In this document: positions 1-6,291 of the stretch, piece by piece
Numbering within the stretch: the stretch's first letter is position 1
Layout: every line of letters begins with the position of its first letter
Assembly: GCA_031278055.1 (NCBI GenBank)
Contig: JAITLD010000001.1
Location: 1 to 12,391 of the forward strand
Origin: Rickettsiales bacterium
GTDB taxonomy: Bacteria; Pseudomonadota; Alphaproteobacteria; Rs-D84
DNA: 12,391 bases
Reading direction: 5' to 3'
Program-made: the position numbers and the translations under genes
The notes under the pieces: generated by a model
Seen by the model: only the letters and a program-made list of their open reading frames with translations
Database searches by the model: none
What the model was told of the DNA's origin: nothing

Positions 1-1889
1 CCCCCCGTATCTATTTCGGAAAACACGGCATACGCGCAAGACAACGCGACATTACGGCATGCGCCCATAAGAATCGGCTTTAATACCGAGGGGGACAGAC
101 TTGTTCCGCCGGCATACGAATTGACCTGGGTTATCTGATTGTTATAGCATGTTGAGACATCGCTCACACAACTTTTGGCATATTCCGAAATAATGCTGTT
201 CTGCGCAGCGTTGACCTGGGTCATCGTCCGTTCCAGATACGACTTTACAACCGTGTTGTTCTCGATATACTGGCCCTCCTCGTATGTGGCCAGACGACAC
301 TTTTCCAAAACCGGCCGACAGAATCCGGATTTTATGCGGCCATTTTCCATGACGCCGATTTTGCTTTTCAGATAATTGACTACCTTGCAGCCATTATGAT
401 TATCTTCGTCCGACGAACAAGTAGGGTTGGACAAAAGCTCGTCGAGTTTCACGGCGCTATACGAACTCATAAGATTTCGAATGGAAACAACGTCGCCGCC
501 CGGAACAACACTGCCATTCTCATCAATAGCGACTTTTGTCGGATCCAGGCATTTGTAATAATTCGACCCGCATACCATTTCATCGCGCATGCATGTATCA
601 AGCGCGCTGACACATCCCCTGGCGTCATACGAATTCTGGTCGGCCATCACAGCCAAACGCGCCTTTTGCAACATGGACGTCGCGGATTTTATATTCGTTC
701 TAACATTCGAAGTCGCTTTTTTTAATCCCGCCTCGTACGCGACGCAGGTCTTGTCTATTTCAATATCGTATTGTCCCGAAATAATCGACTGGTCGGCTTT
801 CTTAGGGGCACATCGCGAAAGGATAGCGCTACATTTCTTTTTGGCCGCGCTGTAAAGCTCGGTCCCGCGCATATTGGCAAAACTTTCGTTGTTTCCGAAC
901 ATCGACCCCAAATCAAAATCAGAACTAGAACCCGAAAAATCCAATTCAAAATCCAACGTCATGTTGGATGAGCTGGAAAATCCCGAATCCGGATCCTTTA
1001 TTATTTTCTCAATTTCCTCCAACATATTGCGCGATTGGGTTTTGTCTTCAAGGGAACTCAAAACCTCTTCGGCTTCGGTTTCTTTTAGAATCGACCTGAC
1101 TTCGTCCGCCGACAGGCCGACATAGCGAATCTGCTGCGCCACATTGTTTAATTCTTCGGTCGCCTTAGTCAGAGAATCCTCGACTTTCTTATATTGTTCA
1201 AGTCGTCCCGAACACGAGCATTGCTTTTGATTCGCATCGAGAACATTGCAGAATTGATCCAGACACTCAAAATATGCGACGCTGCAATCGGCCAATTCAC
1301 CGGCGGCGCTAGGCGTCTCGACAGACACAGCCTCTGCCAAAAAAGGATTGTCTGTCGCGGCGCGGGCGACGCGGCGCATTGTTTTTCTTTCGATGTCCCC
1401 TTCAATATCGGAACCGGTTACGGAATTTCCGCGCCCGACAACCGCGCGGCCGTCAGCCTCGACACCGGATGACCGCAGACTTTGAGTGCTGCTTCGCGAT
1501 ATGGAGCGCGCGGAACCCGCCCCGCTTGAAACGACGCCCCGCCCGCTTCCGGATTGCGCATTTTCAGATGTGGAATTCGTATGCAACACCGCCCTTGTCG
1601 CGGCGGCGCGTGTCGGCGCAACAACTGACGCGCCGATCTGCGGATTCCTGGTTTCGGATTTCTGAGTTCTGGTTTCCGCCGCCCCGCCGCGCGTCGTCCG
1701 GACAGCCGAGGTTTGCTCGACAACAGAATTCTTCACCGCCACCCTCGAAGCCTCCGTTTTAGAATCCCGAACATTATCAGTTCTTTGAATTCTGACTTCG
1801 CTTTGAGCGCCGCGCGACGAGCGCGCGACCTCGTCAGCGAAAGACGCGCCCGCAAACACAGCAAACAAAACGGCGATAATTTTATTCAT
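1..1889 (-). CDS. Partial exported Cys-rich protein, paralogue of the 735-residue neighbour (3' end missing)
   Basis: The frame is open from an ATG at 1889 to the left edge, giving 629 codons with no stop seen, so the C-terminus is missing. The N-terminus (MNKIIAVLFAVFAGASFA, then DE) reads as a Sec signal peptide, so the product should act in the periplasm or outside the cell. Residues about 20-195 are low-complexity, rich in Ser, Arg, Thr and Ala. Cys202, 209, 214, 224 and 226 form C-x6-C-x4-C-x9-C-x-C followed by x-G-R, identical in spacing to Cys200-224 of the neighbouring protein. Later come charged helical stretches and further C-x6-C pairs, including Cys574/581, which match Cys561/568 of the neighbour. 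An acidic DF-rich Ser patch lies in between. I do not recognise a named family. Disulfide bonding and surface location are inferences. The start is supported by the signal peptide and an AGGGA about 10 nt upstream. Confidence 0.85.
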   Translation of the reverse strand, partial: MNKIIAVLFAVFAGASFADEVARSSRGAQSEVRIQRTDNVRDSKTEASRVAVKNSVVEQTSAVRTTRGGAAETRTQKSETRNPQIGASVVAPTRAAATRAVLHTNSTSENAQSGSGRGVVSSGAGSARSISRSSTQSLRSSGVEADGRAVVGRGNSVTGSDIEGDIERKTMRRVARAATDNPFLAEAVSVETPSAAGELADCSVAYFECLDQFCNVLDANQKQCSCSGRLEQYKKVEDSLTKATEELNNVAQQIRYVGLSADEVRSILKETEAEEVLSSLEDKTQSRNMLEEIEKIIKDPDSGFSSSSNMTLDFELDFSGSSSDFDLGSMFGNNESFANMRGTELYSAAKKKCSAILSRCAPKKADQSIISGQYDIEIDKTCVAYEAGLKKATSNVRTNIKSATSMLQKARLAVMADQNSYDARGCVSALDTCMRDEMVCGSNYYKCLDPTKVAIDENGSVVPGGDVVSIRNLMSSYSAVKLDELLSNPTCSSDEDNHNGCKVVNYLKSKIGVMENGRIKSGFCRPVLEKCRLATYEEGQYIENNTVVKSYLERTMTQVNAAQNSIISEYAKSCVSDVSTCYNNQITQVNSYAGGTSLSPSVLKPILMGACRNVALSCAYAVFSEIDTG

Positions 1890-1932
1890 GCCCTGATATT
1901 CCCTGTTATAGCGGGAATCAACTTATGAACGA

Positions 1933-1961
1933 ATTATATCAGAAAAAACGTTCGTTTTATA
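1933..1961 (-). promoter_or_regulatory. Probable extended -10 promoter of the partial Cys-rich gene
   Basis: Read on the minus strand, a perfect TATAAT (1933-1938) is preceded by TGA, an extended -10 (TGnTATAAT). The -35 position 17 bp upstream is poor (TATAAA). The start codon at 1889 would lie about 37 nt downstream of the predicted transcription start, leaving room for a leader and ribosome site. It sits after the hairpin that closes the upstream paralogue, so the two genes can be transcribed separately. Confidence 0.55.
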
Positions 1962-1984
1962 GTAAAAATTCCGCGTCCGCAAAC

Positions 1985-2008
1985 ATGCGCGGGCATTCGC
2001 CCGCGCAT
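1985..2008 (-). terminator. GC-rich hairpin after the 735-residue gene, probable terminator
   Basis: A perfect 10-bp stem (ATGCGCGGGC paired with GCCCGCGCAT) with a 4-nt loop lies 25 bp past the stop codon at 2034. On the minus strand the first T-run (TTTTT) comes about 15 nt beyond the stem rather than directly after it, so it is not a textbook intrinsic terminator. It may equally be a 3'-end stabilising hairpin. Confidence 0.55.
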
Positions 2009-2033
2009 TTCCGCAATAAATCGGGATTGAAAC

Positions 2034-4241
2034 TTAATTGCAAGTATTAGTGCTTGAATTCCATTGCTTTCCTCCGCTACAATCGCATTGGTTTGTTCCG
2101 GAATTCCAAGTCGAATCAGACGGGCATGCCTCGCATACGCTTCTGTCGCCATTCCAATGCTGCCCCGCCTGACACGTAATCACGCCCGGACCCCATGACT
2201 TTCCGAATTCTCGAATTCCTCCGGCCCCATCGACACCCGGCGTATTCTGCAAACAACTTTCCCGAATACCTTTGCTTGTTTTTGAATCAGTCGAACCAGT
2301 GCCATTCAGAATTTCCGCCAACATCACGAGGTTGCGGCACGTGTTTTCGCCAACCACCGCGCTTTCTTTGCATGCTTTTGTATCCGTGAACTCATTATCG
2401 GAAATCGCGACTATCTCACGCGCATCGCGATTGCATACCATATCCTCGTAACATGACGGTATTTCCGCGCTTTGCGCGCAATAATTCTTGATCCTGGCGG
2501 CGCTCCAATTCGCGTTCGTTCGGGTCTGCTGATCATAACAGGAATAAATCTCGTTCACACAGGATTTGTATTTTTCCTTTGCCGACGTCAGCGCGGCCGC
2601 AATGTTGCTCTCTTTTTCCTGCGCGAATTCCAATCGCTTTTTCTGAAGAAGCTGCGTCGCGGCGATTTTCTGATACGCCATGTTTTGCGCCTGAGTCCTC
2701 AGCTCTTCCCCATACACGTCGCAGTCGGCATTCGCGTCAAGAACATACTTTTGCAAAACCGACAGGCGCGCGTCCGCAATCGGCAGGCGCAGGGTCGAAT
2801 AAGGATCGCCCGATGTTGTTGTGTAACCAAAGCATGCCGCCGTGCCAACGCTGGCGGCTGTGCCTTTCGGCGTCACGAACTCGACTTCATTGCCATCATT
2901 CGTCACAGTTATGTCGCTGTTCATGTTATACGGACCGCTTCCGCCGCCCTGCGCCGCCGGCCGATTGCCGCACATTTCATAAACTCCGTTGAAGCACGAA
3001 TCAAGAACGCGGCCGCAGACATTATTGTGCGCGTATTGAAACAGCTCATAGCCCCATGTTTTCGCCAATGTATCGACGCTGGTTTCAGTGTTGAATATGG
3101 AATTGCTACTGTTCACGACCATATCGACATTATTGAATGCGCTGAGCAGGCTGTCAGTATCGTCAACATTGATGGTGTTCACCTCGTCTATTGTAGCGGC
3201 ATACGTCTGCAACGACGTCAATATATCGGAATCGGCGCCGTTAAGAACATCCATCCAGGCCGTATCACCGGTTCCACCGTAAAGATTCTTGCAAGTATCG
3301 TTCATCGAGGTTTCGCACGCCGAAGTGTCCAACATCAGATGATTGTCGCACCATTCTTTCATCGAGGCATTACTGCCCAACGATTTTTTGGCGTCGCGAT
3401 ACGATACGCAGTTCAGCGATTTTTCCGCCTCGGTCAATTCGAATGCCGAATGAATCGATTCCCCCTTCGTGGCGATCAAAAGCGACAATTCGCCGGAAAC
3501 TTTCAGCAAATCTTCTTTCGCCGTTTGCAAAGTCGCCTCGACCTGATTAAATGTTTTTACGCGGCCCGCGCACGCGCAACGCCGCTGGCCAGGGTTTCTT
3601 GCGGTGCAAATTTCATCCATACAAGTATAATAAGACGACAGGCAATTGGAATAAGAATCGGCGGACAGCATTCCGGTATTCGGATCTATCAGAGTATTAT
3701 AAAGCGTCGGCGACAATTTCGTGGTCAGCGAAGTAAGTGTGGTCGAAGTTGACGCGCGAATGGCGGAGCCCGTCAAAGCAACCCTCGACGCCTGCTGGAT
3801 TCCACCCGCGCGGGCAACAACCGAACGGCTTTGCGTAGAACGGCCGGAAGATGCGCCGCTTCCCGCGCGAGAACGGACGTTCCGCGTCGCGTTGGCGGCG
3901 GCTTGAGCCGTGCGATTGGCGGCCGAACTAGACCTGACGGCGACATTGCGGCCCGTTTGCACGACTTCGCGCGAAGTCCCCTGCTGTTTGGCAGACGCAT
4001 TGGATACGGTATTGCCGGCCGCGCCCGCCCCGCGCACAGCGCCGCCGGACCGGCCGCTCGCCGAACGCGGAGAGGCGCGCGGGCTTTGCACCGCGACAGC
4101 ATTATTTTGGACGGGCATTTGCACAGGGTCCGCCAACGCGGCGGACAAAGAAAACGCCATGAATATAAATGCAAATCCGGCGGCCAAGAACAGGCCGCCC
4201 AACCAGCCCTGAATTTTATTGCGAAGAACCCGTGACTTCAT
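2034..4241 (-). CDS. Exported Cys-rich protein with basic N-terminal region and three C-x5-W-x6-C repeats
   Basis: The product has 735 residues. A Sec signal peptide (hydrophobic core LGGLFLAAGFAFIFMAF, likely cleavage after ALA near residue 37) is followed by about 130 residues of Ser/Arg/Ala/Gly-rich low-complexity sequence. Cys200-224 form C-x6-C-x4-C-x9-C-x-C-x-G-R, shared exactly with the downstream paralogue. A charged, probably helical stretch follows, then more C-x6-C pairs including Cys561/568, spaced as expected for one face of a helix. Residues 690-734 contain three units of C-x5-W-x6-C (Cys690/703, 706/719, 721/734; Trp696, 712, 727). The start is supported by the signal peptide and a GGAG 6-7 nt upstream. 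The family is not recognised. A disulfide-rich secreted or surface protein is the most I can infer. The complementary strand has a 426-codon open frame here, which I treat as a shadow. Confidence 0.88.
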   Translation of the reverse strand: MKSRVLRNKIQGWLGGLFLAAGFAFIFMAFSLSAALADPVQMPVQNNAVAVQSPRASPRSASGRSGGAVRGAGAAGNTVSNASAKQQGTSREVVQTGRNVAVRSSSAANRTAQAAANATRNVRSRAGSGASSGRSTQSRSVVARAGGIQQASRVALTGSAIRASTSTTLTSLTTKLSPTLYNTLIDPNTGMLSADSYSNCLSSYYTCMDEICTARNPGQRRCACAGRVKTFNQVEATLQTAKEDLLKVSGELSLLIATKGESIHSAFELTEAEKSLNCVSYRDAKKSLGSNASMKEWCDNHLMLDTSACETSMNDTCKNLYGGTGDTAWMDVLNGADSDILTSLQTYAATIDEVNTINVDDTDSLLSAFNNVDMVVNSSNSIFNTETSVDTLAKTWGYELFQYAHNNVCGRVLDSCFNGVYEMCGNRPAAQGGGSGPYNMNSDITVTNDGNEVEFVTPKGTAASVGTAACFGYTTTSGDPYSTLRLPIADARLSVLQKYVLDANADCDVYGEELRTQAQNMAYQKIAATQLLQKKRLEFAQEKESNIAAALTSAKEKYKSCVNEIYSCYDQQTRTNANWSAARIKNYCAQSAEIPSCYEDMVCNRDAREIVAISDNEFTDTKACKESAVVGENTCRNLVMLAEILNGTGSTDSKTSKGIRESCLQNTPGVDGAGGIREFGKSWGPGVITCQAGQHWNGDRSVCEACPSDSTWNSGTNQCDCSGGKQWNSSTNTCN

Positions 4242-4265
4242 ACAAAACTCCGTACGTCTTGTCCA

Positions 4266-4293
4266 ATTATAACAAGTTTTCCAAAAATCCCAA
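4266..4293 (-). promoter_or_regulatory. Promoter of the 735-residue Cys-rich gene
   Basis: On the minus strand a perfect TATAAT (4266-4271) is preceded by TGT, an extended -10. TTGGGA (4288-4293) stands 16 bp upstream as a candidate -35. The transcription start would fall about 17 nt before the ATG, leaving a short leader that contains the GGAG ribosome site. Confidence 0.6.
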
Positions 4294-4313
4294 AGAAAAT
4301 TATGAATTAAAAA

Positions 4314-4357
4314 TTAAGAAAAAGCTATTCGCCGCATCGCTGATTTTTCATTCTTAA
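4314..4357 (-). terminator. Possible terminator hairpin after the OmpA-like gene
   Basis: TTAAGAA (4314-4320) pairs with TTCTTAA (4351-4357). Further pairing of AAA and GC with GC and TTT lies inside, with bulges. On the minus strand the stem is followed directly by TTTTT. It lies about 25 bp past the stop of the OmpA-like gene. The stem is AT-rich and interrupted, so the call is tentative. Confidence 0.35.
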
Positions 4358-4382
4358 ATTCCGAATTTTCTTAAGATTCCGA

Positions 4383-5552
4383 TCACCAGCTCATCGACTT
4401 ATATGTTTTCGAGCCGACGGTATCGCCGAACATATCCCGCTTTTTTTCGGACAGCGTTTGAAATGTGTCGTTGGAAATAACGCGCAAAACGAACGAATCA
4501 TCGCTGCGCTGCGATAAAACCGGAATAATCCTTTTATCTATAATTCCGGCGTCTTTCAATACTTGCTCGATTATAGCAAGGCGCCGGGCCGCCAGTTTTC
4601 GCCCGTCATACGACCGCGCGCCGCGTTCGGAAATGGAAATTTGGACCGCGCGCTTCGGGTTCGCGGCCACTATCGCGGCATATTCGGTCAAAAGATTGTA
4701 ATTGTCGCGCGACAACGCGGAATCATCATCGTTGAAAGAAATTTTAACTTCAAGCGGACGAACGCCCCCCGATTGTTCGGATAAATCGCGGGACGAATCA
4801 AACCCGACGGAAGATTCGGAAAAACTGGCCTCGTCAAACCCGTCGTCAATCTGATATGTCGATAAATGCTTGTTTTCCGTCGTGAAAGTTTTTTTGAACG
4901 CGCGCTTTAATTGCGCGGGCGATAGCTTGGTCAACGGAACATCGCCCTTATACGCGAATTCGTCTTCATTTGTTTCAGGCTCCGGACTGACGGATTTTTT
5001 CATAGGCGCGGGAATAAATTTAGGCGCGGACTTTATTGTCGACGGCACAGTTCGCAAAGCCGGTTTTGAATTTTTTCTCGGCGACATGTTGTCTTCGTCT
5101 GTTTCCTTGGGGGCCGACGCCGCGCTTTTTTTCACGCGCCCCGCAGAATTTCTAATAATCGGAATTGTACGCGACTTAATCGCGCCGGTCGGTCTGGTCG
5201 CCGCGAAAGCCGGCCCTTCATCCAATTCTTCCTCGGGCAAAATGAAATCCGGTCTAAAAGTCGCGTATTCATGCTTTTCCGGCATGCGAAGCGGCGCCTC
5301 GCCATCCAAATTATTCGACCACAAATCATTGGCCGGTTTATTCGGAACCAGCAACTCGCCATCCGCGACAACGGCTATTTTGCTTTGTATTCTTTTATTA
5401 TCATCTTCGCCCGCCGGTTGCTTCGGCGGCGGCACGCCGTATAAATCAAGCGCCGAAACACTGCGCGCGACATTGACCACAGGCAATTCCCCGATGGCAA
5501 AAGCGCTGTCCGCCAACAATAAAATAGATAATGCCAAAGGGAACTTAGACAT
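4383..5552 (-). CDS. Exported protein with OmpA-like C-terminal domain
   Basis: The product has 389 residues. The N-terminus (MSKFPLALSILLLADSAFA) is a clear signal peptide, so it acts in the periplasm or outer envelope. Residues about 20-260 are Pro/Lys/Ser/Asp-rich and probably disordered, a linker-like region. From about residue 267 the pattern resembles the OmpA/MotB peptidoglycan-binding fold: a strand with SFNDDDSAL, a helix (LLTEYAAIVAANP), a second strand (AVQISISE), then RKLAARRLAIIEQVLKDAGI and a final strand. The Arg of the usual L-S-x-x-R-A helix is kept in AARRLA. The usual T-D-x-x-G Asp is replaced by S-E-R-G, so peptidoglycan binding may be altered or lost. There are no cysteines. 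The start is supported by AAGGAAG upstream of the ATG. It is divergent from the HAD gene, with a shared intergenic region. The OmpA-like assignment is by pattern only. Confidence 0.8.
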   Translation of the reverse strand: MSKFPLALSILLLADSAFAIGELPVVNVARSVSALDLYGVPPPKQPAGEDDNKRIQSKIAVVADGELLVPNKPANDLWSNNLDGEAPLRMPEKHEYATFRPDFILPEEELDEGPAFAATRPTGAIKSRTIPIIRNSAGRVKKSAASAPKETDEDNMSPRKNSKPALRTVPSTIKSAPKFIPAPMKKSVSPEPETNEDEFAYKGDVPLTKLSPAQLKRAFKKTFTTENKHLSTYQIDDGFDEASFSESSVGFDSSRDLSEQSGGVRPLEVKISFNDDDSALSRDNYNLLTEYAAIVAANPKRAVQISISERGARSYDGRKLAARRLAIIEQVLKDAGIIDKRIIPVLSQRSDDSFVLRVISNDTFQTLSEKKRDMFGDTVGSKTYKSMSW

Positions 5553-5573
5553 GCCTTTTCTTCCTTAGATGGA

Positions 5574-5603
5574 ATTTTAGAAAAAAAACGCTTATCGACG
5601 CAA
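5574..5603 (-). promoter_or_regulatory. Candidate promoter of the OmpA-like gene
   Basis: On the minus strand TAAAAT (5574-5579) is 5/6 to the -10 consensus, with TTGCGT (5598-5603) 18 bp upstream as a weak -35. The start codon is 21 nt beyond the -10, so the mRNA would have a short leader carrying AAGGAAG. The -35 is poor, so this is tentative. Confidence 0.35.
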
Positions 5604-5615
5604 GAAGTTTTTTTT
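5581..5615. repeat. A8/T8 inverted repeat in the divergent intergenic region
   Basis: Eight A then C (5581-5589) faces G then eight T (5607-5615). CTT and AAG pair inside, with a small internal loop and an 8-nt apical loop. It sits between the two divergent start codons rather than after a gene, so an upstream promoter element or curved A-tract DNA is as likely as a terminator. Confidence 0.4.
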
Positions 5616-5616
5616 C

Positions 5617-5648
5617 AATTATTAATTATCAATTGATAATTAATAATT
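5617..5648. repeat. Perfect 32-bp AT-rich palindrome, copy 1
   Basis: Every base from 5617 to 5648 pairs with its mirror position about the centre 5632/5633. The core is TAATTATCAATTGATAATTA. Positions 5621-5647 are identical to 11274-11300. The palindrome lies between the divergent OmpA-like and HAD genes and ends 20 bp before the HAD start codon. Its right half supplies the TTGATA that could serve as the HAD -35 box. It could be a regulator binding site or a dispersed palindromic element. Confidence 0.85.
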
Positions 5649-5661
5649 ATTCTGCAATAGT
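5633..5661 (+). promoter_or_regulatory. Candidate promoter of the HAD gene (leaderless)
   Basis: TTGATA (5633-5638), 17 bp, then AATAGT (5656-5661, 4/6). The ATG at 5669 begins 7 nt after the -10 box, which would place the transcription start at or next to the start codon. No Shine-Dalgarno sequence precedes this ATG, consistent with a leaderless mRNA. The -10 match is modest. Confidence 0.4.
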
Positions 5662-5668
5662 GAATGTC

Positions 5669-6259
5669 ATGGGAAAATTGATTGTGTTTGATTTTGACGG
5701 GACATTGTCGTCGTCGGATACGAATTTCGAATTTTGGAAATTCGCAATGCGCCGGTCGGTCCGCCCATATTTCTTTCTGCCGTTGACTATTTTCGGAATG
5801 CTAATAAAACCACTGAACAAAAACGGCGCATTTTGGCGGGAAATATCGCGCCTGTGGATATCCGTCCCGCTGCTAAAAAAATTAAGGAATGATTTTATAA
5901 AGGAACACTTGAAAAAACGATTCGGTTGGGCCGCCGAACAAGTGCGCGCGGAAAAGGCGAAGAGAAACATCGTCATTTGTATTTCCGCAAGTCCGGACTA
6001 TTTCGTGCGCGAACTAGTCGGGGATATGGGTTTCGACCTGGTTCTATGTAGCATTACGGATAAGAAAAAGCCGTGGAAATATAAATTCTTGTGTTATGGC
6101 GAAAATAAACTGGCCGCGTTAAATCTGGCAATTAAAAAAAACTATGAAATCGCGCGCGCCTATTCCGACAATAAATCGGATTTGCCGATAATGAAATTGG
6201 CAAATGATAAAGTATGGATAAATCCGCAGACCGGCTGCCGTATCAATCAGAACGCTTGA
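5669..6259 (+). CDS. HAD-superfamily phosphatase, subfamily IB (phosphoserine phosphatase-like)
   Basis: The product has 196 residues and should be a cytosolic phosphohydrolase. All HAD motifs are present. Motif I is D8-F-D10-G-T, with D8 the expected nucleophile and D10 the acid/base. Motif II is S106 in ISASPD, motif III is K147, and motif IV is D167-N-K-S-D171, binding Mg2+. The insert between motifs I and II (residues 20-95) is helical and has a hydrophobic stretch (about 34-48), as in the IB cap. The substrate cannot be read from the sequence; small phosphomonoesters are typical. I chose the ATG at 5669 over a TTG at 5633 in the same frame, because the TTG extension would lie inside the palindrome and adds an AT-encoded tail before the conserved MGKLIVFDFDGT start. 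Its stop overlaps the -35 of the following pilin-like gene. Confidence 0.88.
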   Translation: MGKLIVFDFDGTLSSSDTNFEFWKFAMRRSVRPYFFLPLTIFGMLIKPLNKNGAFWREISRLWISVPLLKKLRNDFIKEHLKKRFGWAAEQVRAEKAKRNIVICISASPDYFVRELVGDMGFDLVLCSITDKKKPWKYKFLCYGENKLAALNLAIKKNYEIARAYSDNKSDLPIMKLANDKVWINPQTGCRINQNA

Positions 6260-6284
6260 TTTACCCGCGTAAAATTACTACACT
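6256..6284 (+). promoter_or_regulatory. Promoter of the PilV-like operon (leaderless)
   Basis: TTGATT (6256-6261), 17 bp, TACACT (6279-6284). The -10 ends 7 nt before the ATG at 6292, so transcription should start at about the first base of the start codon. The -35 overlaps the stop codon of the HAD gene. Confidence 0.5.
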
Positions 6285-6291
6285 TTCCGCT

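Noticed and set aside
2472..3752. A 426-codon open frame on the plus strand inside the 735-residue gene
   Set aside because: It lies wholly antisense to a gene with a signal peptide, promoter and paralogue. Its translation is rich in Arg, His and Ile with no domain pattern. Long mirror frames are common opposite genes with strong codon bias.
4870..5568. A 232-codon plus-strand frame opposite the OmpA-like gene
   Set aside because: It is antisense to a gene with a clear signal peptide and domain pattern, and it has a Ser/Gly-rich shadow-like composition and no ribosome site.
5633..5668. A 12-residue N-terminal extension of the HAD protein from a TTG codon
   Set aside because: It would be encoded by the palindrome and its flank and lies ahead of the usual family start. 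The candidate -35 box would then be inside the coding region.
6214..6291. A 26-residue N-terminal extension of the first PilV-like protein
   Set aside because: It overlaps the HAD gene by 46 nt, and it would place a long tail before a prepilin leader that is normally short.
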